Below, piece after piece: positions 26,658 to 35,064 of a stretch of DNA of 64,000 nt. Origin of the DNA: Novosphingobium sp. (lineage in GTDB: Bacteria > Pseudomonadota > Alphaproteobacteria > Sphingomonadales > Sphingomonadaceae); the NCBI GenBank assembly GCA_017744735.1, contig JAGIAR010000007.1, positions 355,749 to 419,748 on the forward strand, in the 5' to 3' direction. How positions within the stretch are numbered: position 1 is the first letter of the stretch; the number at the start of each line of letters is the position of its first letter. The position numbers and the translations under genes are program-made. The notes below the pieces were generated by a model. It was not told where the DNA came from. It made no database searches and saw only the letters and a program-made list of their open reading frames with translations.

Positions 26658-28700
26658 ATGAAGCATCCGATTCTGCTGGGCGGCGCGGCGCTGCTTTCCC
26701 TGACCACCCTCGCTTCCGCCCTGCCCGCGCAGACCCCGGCACCCGACGCCGCCGCTTCGGCGAAACCCGTGCCGCGCACCTACGGGACCTGGGGGGTCGA
26801 TCTTTCGGTGCGCGACCTTTCGGCCAGGCCGGGCGACGATTTCACCCGCTACGCCTTCGGCAAGTGGACCGACGCGACGGTGATCCCGCCGGACCAGAAT
26901 TCCACCGGCACCGGCTACGACATCTTCAACCAGACCCAGGACCAGCTGAAGGCGTTGGTGACCAAGGCGCCGCCGACCAGCCAGCTCGGCGCGCTTTACG
27001 GCAGCTTCGTCGACGAGGCGAAGGTGGAGACGGTGGGCGACGCGCCGCTGAAGCGCGACCTGGCGGCGGTTGCCGCCGTGCCCGACAAGAGCGCGATGGC
27101 GCGCTTCATGGGCTCAACCCAGAGCAGTTTCGGCATCTCGCCGATCGCCGCCGAACCCTATGCCGATCCCGACACGCCGACGCTCAATTCGCTGTGGCTG
27201 GGCCAGGCGGGCCTCGGCCTGCCGGATCGCGACTATTACCTGAAGGACGATTTCAAGCCGCAGCGCGATGCCTACCAGGCCTATGTCGCGCGGGCGATGC
27301 AGATGGCGGGCAATCCGGACCCGGCCGGCGCGGCGGCGAAGATCATGGCGCTCGAGACCCGCATCGCGCAGGCCAGCTGGCCCGCCGCCGACCGGCGCGA
27401 CTTAACCAAGATCGACAATCCGATGAGCGGCGCGGAACTGGCCGCCTATGCCCCGGGCTTCGACTGGAGCGCGTGGTTCGCGGGCGCCGGCATCCCGCCG
27501 CAGGGGCGGATCATCGTCAACGAGAATAGCGCGGTGAAGGACATTGCGGCGATCGTCGGCGAGACCCCGCTCGACACGCTCAAGCTGTGGGAGCAGTTCC
27601 ACATCGTCGACCAGGCCTCGCCCTACCTGCCCAAGGCCTATGTCGACAGCCGGTTCGCCTTCAGCAAGACGCTGAGCGGGGTCAGCGAGCTGCGTCCGCG
27701 GTGGAAGCGCGCGCTCGATTTCATCGACGGCAGCCTCGGCGAGCTGGTCGGGCAGCAATATGTCGAGGCCTATTTCCCGCCCGCAGCGAAGGCCAAGATG
27801 CAGGAGCTGGTCGGCAATCTGAAGCTCGCGATGGCCGACCGGATCCGCTCGAACGGCTGGATGGCGCCCGAAACCAAGCAGGCGGCGCTCGACAAGCTGG
27901 CGCGGATGGACGTGATGGTCGGCTATCCCGACACATTCCGCGACTATGCCAAGCTCACCCTTTCGCCGACCGACCTCTACGGCAATGTCGAGCGCAGCAC
28001 CGCGTTCGAATACGCCTACAAGATGGAAGACCTCGGCAAGCCGGTCGACCGCAAGAAGTGGAGCATGACCCCGCAGACGGTCGATGCCTATAACGGCGGG
28101 CTGGAGAACAAGATCGTGTTCCCCGCGGGCATATTGCAGGCGCCGATGTTCAACCTCGCCGCGGACGACGCGGTGAATTACGGCGGGATCGGCGCGGTGA
28201 TCGGCCACGAGATCACCCACGGCTTCGACGACCAGGGGCGCAAGATCGACGCCAGTGGCGCGCTGCGCGACTGGTGGACGGCCGGCGACGCGGAACGCTA
28301 CGACGCGCAGGCGAAGAAGTTCGGCGCCCAATATGCGACCTACGAGGCGGCGCCGGGGACCTTCATCAACCCCGAGCTGACGATGGGCGAGAATCTGGCC
28401 GATTTCGCCGGGCTGGAAATCGCGCTCGATGCCTATCACAAGTCGCTCGGCGGCAAGCCCGCGCCGGTGATCGACGGGCTGACCGGCGACCAGCGCTTCT
28501 TCCTCGCCTTCGCGCAGGTCTGGCGCGGCAAGCAGCGCGAGGATGCGATCAAGCAGCAGGTCGCCAGCGATCCGCACAGCCCGCGCAAGTGGCGGGTGAT
28601 CGGCCCGCTGCGCAACATGGATGCGTGGTACGACGCCTTCGGGATCGGGCCGGATAGCAAATACTACATCGCGCCCAAGGAGCGCGTCCGGATCTGGTAG
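26658..28700 (+). CDS. M13 family metallopeptidase (PepO/neprilysin-like)
   Basis: A 680-residue exported zinc endopeptidase: signal peptide GGAALLSLTTLASALPAQ, N-terminal M13 segment VDLSVRDLSARPGDDFTRYA, the PAGILQAPMF and IGAVIGHEITHGFDDQGRK zinc site (HEITH about 517-521), the third-ligand motif GENLADFAG (Glu about 578), and the C-terminal DAWYDAFGI...YIAPKERVRIW. The family cuts peptides shorter than about 40 residues. ATG preceded by GAGGA. It lies about 100 bp after the M3 peptidase gene. Confidence 0.93.
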   Translation: MKHPILLGGAALLSLTTLASALPAQTPAPDAAASAKPVPRTYGTWGVDLSVRDLSARPGDDFTRYAFGKWTDATVIPPDQNSTGTGYDIFNQTQDQLKALVTKAPPTSQLGALYGSFVDEAKVETVGDAPLKRDLAAVAAVPDKSAMARFMGSTQSSFGISPIAAEPYADPDTPTLNSLWLGQAGLGLPDRDYYLKDDFKPQRDAYQAYVARAMQMAGNPDPAGAAAKIMALETRIAQASWPAADRRDLTKIDNPMSGAELAAYAPGFDWSAWFAGAGIPPQGRIIVNENSAVKDIAAIVGETPLDTLKLWEQFHIVDQASPYLPKAYVDSRFAFSKTLSGVSELRPRWKRALDFIDGSLGELVGQQYVEAYFPPAAKAKMQELVGNLKLAMADRIRSNGWMAPETKQAALDKLARMDVMVGYPDTFRDYAKLTLSPTDLYGNVERSTAFEYAYKMEDLGKPVDRKKWSMTPQTVDAYNGGLENKIVFPAGILQAPMFNLAADDAVNYGGIGAVIGHEITHGFDDQGRKIDASGALRDWWTAGDAERYDAQAKKFGAQYATYEAAPGTFINPELTMGENLADFAGLEIALDAYHKSLGGKPAPVIDGLTGDQRFFLAFAQVWRGKQREDAIKQQVASDPHSPRKWRVIGPLRNMDAWYDAFGIGPDSKYYIAPKERVRIW

Positions 28701-28831
28701 CTTCAAGGGGCGATCATCTCCGCCCCGGCGGCTGTGCCGCTTCGGAACGGCCGCCATTCTCGGGCTGCGGAGAGGGATGTTTACGAATACGCGCTAGGGC
28801 GCGTCTTCAACGAACCGCCCGAAAGGCCGCC

Positions 28832-29992
28832 TTGACCCAAGCCATCGCCCTGCCCGGCAGCCCGCAGCGCGCGGCAGCGCGCTCGCGTCCCGCGCGGCCG
28901 GCGGGCATGCGCGGCGAGGCCGGATGGCTGAAGCGCCTCGCGCCGCGGCTGATCGCGCTGGCGCTGGCGGTGGCGGTGCCGGCTTTCGCTGCGCCGGCCG
29001 AATGGCGCCCGCTGAACCTGTTCGGCAGTGCCGAAGCGAGCGCGCCGCAGCCGATGGGCTTCGAGACCCCGGGCGAGAGCTTCCCCGGATCGGCTTTCTA
29101 TTACCTGGCCGACGAGCCCTATCTCCCACCCGCCGGCGGCTCGATCAGCAGCGGCGGCACGGCCGGCGCCTTCGCCGACACCGCGCTGGAGGACGCCGTC
29201 AACGGGCCGGCCGCGCGGCCGCTGTTCCTCACCGGCAGCGGCGCCGACCGCGCGCGTGCGCTGCAGTGCATGACCATGGCGATCTATTACGAGGCGGCGA
29301 CCGAATCCGACGCCGGACAGCGCGCGGTGGCGCAGGTGGTGCTCAACCGCGTCGCCCACCCCGCCTTCCCCGACACGGTGTGCGGCGTGGTGTTCGAGGG
29401 CTCGGAGCGCCCGACCGGCTGCCAGTTCAGCTTCACCTGCGACGGCTCGCTCGCCCGCGCACCCGCGCGCAAGTTCTGGGACCGGGCGCAGGCGGTCGCG
29501 GCGGCGGCGCTGTCGGGCGCGGTCTATGCTCCGGTAGGGCTCGCGACGCATTACCACACGATCTACATCCACCCCTATTGGGCCGACAGCCTGACCAATG
29601 TCACCACGATCGGCGCGCATACCTTCTATCGCTGGAAGGGCGCCGCCGGGCTCGCCGCCGCGTTCAGCGACCGCTACGCCGGGGGCGAGCCGCTGCCGAC
29701 GCGCCACGCGCCCAGCCGCACCCCCGATCCGGCCGGCGCGCTCGATCCGATCCAGCTCGCGCGCAGCTACGAACAGTCTCTCGCAGCGGCGCAGGCTGCC
29801 GGGCAGGCCGCCGGGCCGGTCCATGCCGGCACCGCCGGGGCTCCGATCAGGGCGGCGCTGCCGCCGCCTGCCTATTCGGCGGCGATCCAGTCGCGCGGCG
29901 GCGACCAGCTCTATTCGGGCGACCGCCTGCCGGGCGGCGGGCAGTTGATCGGCCCCCACGCGCAGAGCGGAGAATGGATCAAGCACCCCTGA
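28832..29992 (+). CDS. Cell wall hydrolase, SleB type
   Basis: A 386-residue protein with an N-terminal membrane anchor or signal (LIALALAVAVPAFA, about 40-53) and a Hydrolase_2/SleB domain: ALQCMTMAIYYEAATESDAG, AVAQVVLNRVAHPAFPDTVC, CQFSFTCDG, GLATHYHTIYIHPYW. The Glu of YYEA is the expected catalytic residue. SleB domains are lytic transglycosylases or amidase-like enzymes; in alphaproteobacteria they act on the wall during growth. The TTG start at 28832 follows GAAAGG; an ATG at 28907 lacks a good site. The C-terminal 100 residues are Ala/Pro-rich. Confidence 0.85.
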   Translation: MTQAIALPGSPQRAAARSRPARPAGMRGEAGWLKRLAPRLIALALAVAVPAFAAPAEWRPLNLFGSAEASAPQPMGFETPGESFPGSAFYYLADEPYLPPAGGSISSGGTAGAFADTALEDAVNGPAARPLFLTGSGADRARALQCMTMAIYYEAATESDAGQRAVAQVVLNRVAHPAFPDTVCGVVFEGSERPTGCQFSFTCDGSLARAPARKFWDRAQAVAAAALSGAVYAPVGLATHYHTIYIHPYWADSLTNVTTIGAHTFYRWKGAAGLAAAFSDRYAGGEPLPTRHAPSRTPDPAGALDPIQLARSYEQSLAAAQAAGQAAGPVHAGTAGAPIRAALPPPAYSAAIQSRGGDQLYSGDRLPGGGQLIGPHAQSGEWIKHP

Positions 29993-30149
29993 TTCTGCTC
30001 AGGGCCATGCCCGAAACCGCGCCCGCAAGTGCCTGATCTGCGACCAAATCCCAATTCAGATTTCGGAAACCATGCGCAGGAACGAAGGCTTCAACCTGCC
30101 GTCGTATAACGGCGCAGAGGACTGAAACGCATCGCCCAGCGATGCCCGG

Positions 30150-30491
30150 ATGACGAGGCTCCCGACAGTGACGATCCATTTCGCCCTTGCCCAAGGCCGC
30201 ATCCGCCCCCGTCTCAGCCCGGCCGGCGCGCGCGCCGCGCTGGTGCGTCCGGCGAACGACAATTATGCGACAGGATTCGATGCCTCGGCCGAGCGCGAGG
30301 TGCTCCATGCCGCGCTGCGCCAGTTCGCGCGCCACGGCATCGGTGCCGCCGACCATGCGCGCGCGCAGGCCGAGAAGGCGTTCTTCGCTGGAGAGCGCGA
30401 AACCTACCGCTGGTGGCTCGGCGTATGCCGCACGCTCGACCGGCGGATGGCCTCGGCACTCGTCAACGAAACCGACGGCAAGACGGGCTGA
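30150..30491 (+). CDS. Small conserved hypothetical protein
   Basis: A 113-residue protein with a PANDNYATGFD segment and a helical, Trp/Arg-containing C-terminal half (HAALRQFARHGIGAADHARA, ETYRWWLGVCRTLDRRMA). It resembles small proteins commonly annotated as hypothetical in sphingomonads; no function is known to me. A GTG at 30168, 10 bases after GAGG, is as likely a start as the ATG at 30150. Confidence 0.6.
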   Translation: MTRLPTVTIHFALAQGRIRPRLSPAGARAALVRPANDNYATGFDASAEREVLHAALRQFARHGIGAADHARAQAEKAFFAGERETYRWWLGVCRTLDRRMASALVNETDGKTG

Positions 30492-30599
30492 ACCCCGCCC
30501 GCTCCAAGCACCGCGAGGCCAAAGCCCGGTAAATCCACGCAAACGCTGGTAAGGGCCTTCTTAACCACTCGGTGACCTCTTGCCGTTAAGCCCGCACGC

Positions 30600-32570
30600 G
30601 TGACGAACGGGAGGCGACCTATTTCGAAGGTCAAAGATATCCTAGCGCGAGCGATGGCCGGCGATGCGCTGGACGATCGCGTCCGCCGCAAACTCGTCAC
30701 CTCGCTTTACGCCCAGCCGGCGAGCCTGGCGATCGGCGCGCTGTGCGGCAGCGCCGCCGCAGGCGTGGTCGCGTGGTATTCGGGCAATCTGCTTGCGATC
30801 ATCGGCGCGATCACGCTCACTGCGGTTGCGGTGCTGCGCGTCGCCACCGCCAGCCGCCTCGGCCCCGAGAGCGCGCGGCGGGATGCCAAGCATCTCGAAC
30901 TGCTCTACGAGGCCGGGGCCTTCACCTATGCCTTCCTGGTCGGGCTGATCGCTGCGATCACGATCGGCTACCGGCTCGATCCGGGGCTGCAATTGCTGAT
31001 GGTCAGCTATGCGATCGCCTATGGCACCAGCGTCTCCGCGCGCAACGCGGGCCGCCCGATCATCGCGATCGGGCAGCTGTTCCTGTCGCTTTCGCCGGTG
31101 ATCGTGGTCTGTGCCTTCACCGGCGGCCTGGTCTACGCGATCATCGCGATCACCACTTCGCTGCTGCTGCCGTCGATGGTCTCGATCACCTTCAACGTGT
31201 TCGACGTGCTGCGCGAATCCGTCGCCGCGGCCGAAACCAGCCAGCGCATGGCCGACAAGATGCGCGATCTCGCGCGCACCGACGTGGTCACCGGCCTCAG
31301 CAACCGCGCCGGTCTCAACCACGAGATGGTCGAGAAGCTGATGACCATGCGCGACGACCAGAAGCTCGCATTGTTCTGGCTCGATCTCGACAAGTTCAAG
31401 GAAGTCAACGACACGCTCGGCCACCCGGTCGGCGACCGCGTGCTCAGCGAAGTAGCCCGGCGCCTGCGCGAGACCGCGCCCGAGGGAGCAACCGTGTCGC
31501 GCTTCGGCGGCGACGAATTCATCGTGGTGTGCGAAGTCGCCAGCCGCGGCGATTGCGAGAAGCTCGCCGGCAGCCTGCTCGAGGAAATCTCGCGCCCCTA
31601 CCGGATCGACGGCGAGCGGCTCGAGATCGCCACCTCGATGGGCATCGCGCTGATGCCCGACGACGGCGCCGATCTCGACACAGTGATGCAGAGCGCGGAC
31701 CTTGCGCTCTATCACGCCAAGGTCAACGGCCGGAACCAGACCAGCTTCTTCGACGCTTCGATGACCCGCGACCTGATGCGGCGCAAGGAAATCGAGGCCG
31801 AACTGCGCGCGGCGCTGCAGCGCGACGAACTGTCGATCTTCTTCCAGCCGATCGTCGATCTCGATACCGGCCGGATCCGCACCTTCGAGGCGCTGGTGCG
31901 CTGGTTCCACCCCGAGAAGGGCGAGTTGCGGCCGGACGAATTCATCCCGGTAGCCGAGGAAACCGGCGTGATCATCACGCTCGGCAACTGGATCACCGCC
32001 CAGGCGGCCAAGGCCTGCGCGCAATGGCCCGAGGACGTGACCATCGCGGTCAATCTCTCGCCGGTGCAGATCAAGGCGCCGGGCTCGGCGCTCGGCATCC
32101 TCAACGCGCTCAAGGAGGCCGGGCTGCATCCCTCGCGGCTCGAGCTCGAGGTGACCGAGAGCCTGTTCCTCGACGACAATGCCAACACGGCGCGCTTCAT
32201 CGAGAAGCTCGCGAGCGAAGGCGTGAAGTTCGCGCTCGACGATTTCGGCACCGGCTATTCCTCGCTCGGCTACATCAACAAGTATCCGTTCAAGAAGATC
32301 AAGGTGGACCGCAGCTTCGTCTCCGGCCCCGACGTCGGGCGCAAGAGCGACGCGATCATCCGCGCGGTGGCCGAAATGGGCAGCCGGCTCGAAATGGACA
32401 TCGTCGCCGAAGGCCTCGAGACGATCGAACAGGTCCGCGCGGTGCGCGAGGCCGGCTGTACCCTGGGCCAGGGCTACTACTTCAGCCGCGCGGTGCCTGA
32501 TTACCTCGCCGCGACCCTGCTCGCCCAGGAGCGCGCGAAGGATCCGCCGATCCGGCTAGCGGCGGGGTAA
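30600..32570 (+). CDS. Membrane GGDEF-EAL cyclic-di-GMP protein
   Basis: A 656-residue protein: about six N-terminal membrane helices (30-205), a GGDEF domain with intact RFGGDEF (about 300) but no RxxD inhibitory site before it, and an EAL domain with FEALVRW, VAVNLSP, ELEVTES, DDFGTGYSSL, KVDRSFV and AEGLET, all catalytic residues being present. It could make and/or degrade c-di-GMP. The start is uncertain: the GTG at 30600 lacks a ribosome binding site, whereas GGGAGG (30609-30614) sits six bases before an in-frame ATT at 30621. No sensor domain other than the membrane region is seen. Confidence 0.92.
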   Translation: MTNGRRPISKVKDILARAMAGDALDDRVRRKLVTSLYAQPASLAIGALCGSAAAGVVAWYSGNLLAIIGAITLTAVAVLRVATASRLGPESARRDAKHLELLYEAGAFTYAFLVGLIAAITIGYRLDPGLQLLMVSYAIAYGTSVSARNAGRPIIAIGQLFLSLSPVIVVCAFTGGLVYAIIAITTSLLLPSMVSITFNVFDVLRESVAAAETSQRMADKMRDLARTDVVTGLSNRAGLNHEMVEKLMTMRDDQKLALFWLDLDKFKEVNDTLGHPVGDRVLSEVARRLRETAPEGATVSRFGGDEFIVVCEVASRGDCEKLAGSLLEEISRPYRIDGERLEIATSMGIALMPDDGADLDTVMQSADLALYHAKVNGRNQTSFFDASMTRDLMRRKEIEAELRAALQRDELSIFFQPIVDLDTGRIRTFEALVRWFHPEKGELRPDEFIPVAEETGVIITLGNWITAQAAKACAQWPEDVTIAVNLSPVQIKAPGSALGILNALKEAGLHPSRLELEVTESLFLDDNANTARFIEKLASEGVKFALDDFGTGYSSLGYINKYPFKKIKVDRSFVSGPDVGRKSDAIIRAVAEMGSRLEMDIVAEGLETIEQVRAVREAGCTLGQGYYFSRAVPDYLAATLLAQERAKDPPIRLAAG

Positions 32571-32589
32571 CAACCCGTATCCCCCCTTG

Positions 32590-32663
32590 TGCTCCTGCGA
32601 AAGCAGGAGCCCAGAGTTCATCACGCCACGCTTCGCGCCCTGGGTTCCTGCTTTCGCAGGAAC
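32590..32663. repeat. Cruciform REP-like element, copy A
   Basis: Two short hairpins in inverted orientation: GCTCCTGCGAAAGCAGGAGC plus CCAG (32591-32614), and CTGGGTTCCTGCTTTCGCAG plus GAACA (32640-32663). Each arm folds on itself and the arms pair with each other. It fills the first part of the 328-bp gap after the GGDEF-EAL gene. Copies B and C flank the GIY-YIG gene. Confidence 0.85.
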
Positions 32664-32744
32664 ACGCGAAGTCGTGCACGACACCGATTCCCATCGAAAC
32701 CGGCCTCAAATCCCACCCTTAACGCTATTGCGAACTGTTATCAC

Positions 32745-32769
32745 AAAAACCCGGCAAGCCCGGGCTTTT
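32745..32769 (+). terminator. Possible rho-independent terminator before mdh
   Basis: AAAAACCCGG-CAAGC-CCGGGCTTTT is a 5-bp GC stem framed by A and T runs, 175 bp after the GGDEF-EAL gene. It could stop transcription in either direction. The rest of the gap to mdh (32770-32898) shows nothing else I can name. Confidence 0.45.
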
Positions 32770-32874
32770 CGCGGTTGCAATACGGAAATCACGGGCCTAG
32801 TGCGCGGGCAAGTGCCGGGCGTTCCGTCGCGGAATTCGCGCGCAACGGGCCGCTGCAAGAGCACGTTTCCCTGA

Positions 32875-33861
<987 letters not shown>

Positions 33862-33862
33862 A

Positions 33863-34156
33863 ATGGAAGCTTGGGTCGCCTACGGCCTGCTTAGCGCATT
33901 TGCGCTATTTCAGGCACTGCCGCTGATGCTGGCATTTCGTGGACGGACCCGCGGCTGGCTTCTTACCCAATGCGGCTTCGGGATAGCGATGCTCGCATTG
34001 GCTGACGTGCAATACAGCGGACGCGGCTCTTTTGTTCTGTTGGCAGCCACCGCCGTTATGATCGCCGCGACGTCTGCTCTGTCAGCAGTTCTCGCTTATT
34101 TCGGTTTTCATCTGAGGGCCTCACGCTCTCGAATTGCGAATTCAGAGGTCCTTTAA
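33863..34156 (+). CDS. Small membrane protein between mdh and sucD
   Basis: A 97-residue protein with three hydrophobic segments ([64 protein letters not shown]). I do not recognise a family. It starts 1 bp after the mdh stop and its TAA shares a base with the sucD ATG (TAATG), so it is embedded in the operon. Its codon use is less GC-biased than the neighbours' (many TTT, CTT and GCA codons), which hints at a later insertion. It stands where sucC is found in many bacteria. Confidence 0.65.
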   Translation: MEAWVAYGLLSAFALFQALPLMLAFRGRTRGWLLTQCGFGIAMLALADVQYSGRGSFVLLAATAVMIAATSALSAVLAYFGFHLRASRSRIANSEVL

Positions 34157-35046
34157 TGTCCATCCTCGTAAACAAGCAAACCAAGGTCATCACCCAGGGG
34201 ATGACCGGTGCCACCGGCACCTTCCACACCGAGCAGGCGGTGGCCTACGGCACGCAGATGGTCGCGGGTGTGACCCCCGGCAAGGGCGGCAGCGAGCATA
34301 TCGGCATCCCGGTCTACGACACGGTCGCCGAAGCCAAGCACGCCACCGGCGCGAGTGCCAGCGTGATCTACGTCCCGCCGCCGTTCGCCGCGGATTCGAT
34401 CCTCGAGGCGATCGACGCCCAGATCGAGCTGATCGTCGCGATCACCGAGGGTATCCCGGTGCTCGACATGGTCCGCGTGAAGCGCGCGCTCTCGGGTTCG
34501 AAGTCACGGCTGATCGGGCCCAACTGCCCCGGCGTGCTGACCCCGAACGAATGCAAGATCGGGATCATGCCCGGCAGCATCTTCAAGGCCGGATCGGTCG
34601 GCGTTGTAAGCCGCTCGGGTACGCTTACCTATGAAGCTGTGCACCAGACCACCGCAGTCGGGCTCGGCCAGACCACTGCCGTCGGGATCGGCGGCGATCC
34701 GGTCAACGGGACGAATTTCATCGACGTGCTCGAATTGTTCATGGCCGACGAGGCGACCAAGTCGATCATCATGATCGGCGAGATCGGCGGCAACGCCGAG
34801 GAAGACGCCGCGCAGTTCATCGCCGACGAGGCGAAGCGCGGGCGCAAGAAGCCGATGGTGGGTTTCATCGCCGGCCGCACCGCCCCTCCGGGCCGCCGCA
34901 TGGGCCACGCCGGGGCGATCGTCTCGGGCGGCCAGGGCGGCGCCGAAGACAAGATCGCGGCGATGGAAGCCGCCGGCATCCGCGTCGCAGCCTCGCCGAG
35001 CGAACTGGGCACGACGCTCGATGCGCTGCTGAAAGAGCTGGCGTAA
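34156..35046 (+). CDS. sucD: Succinyl-CoA synthetase, alpha subunit
   Basis: A 296-residue subunit that binds CoA and carries the phospho-histidine in the step from succinyl-CoA to succinate with ATP or GTP formation. Visible motifs: [20 protein letters not shown] (CoA-binding Rossmann start), [30 protein letters not shown], and [20 protein letters not shown] with the active-site His. GAGG precedes the ATG. The beta-subunit gene sucC is not in this window, unlike the usual sucCD pair. Confidence 0.97.
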   Translation: MSILVNKQTKVITQGMTGATGTFHTEQAVAYGTQMVAGVTPGKGGSEHIGIPVYDTVAEAKHATGASASVIYVPPPFAADSILEAIDAQIELIVAITEGIPVLDMVRVKRALSGSKSRLIGPNCPGVLTPNECKIGIMPGSIFKAGSVGVVSRSGTLTYEAVHQTTAVGLGQTTAVGIGGDPVNGTNFIDVLELFMADEATKSIIMIGEIGGNAEEDAAQFIADEAKRGRKKPMVGFIAGRTAPPGRRMGHAGAIVSGGQGGAEDKIAAMEAAGIRVAASPSELGTTLDALLKELA

Positions 35047-35064
35047 GCCACGAAAGGCCGCGTG

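Noticed and set aside
28832..28906. Later ATG start (28907) for the SleB-type hydrolase
   Set aside because: It lacks a ribosome binding site, whereas the TTG at 28832 has GAAAGG at suitable distance.
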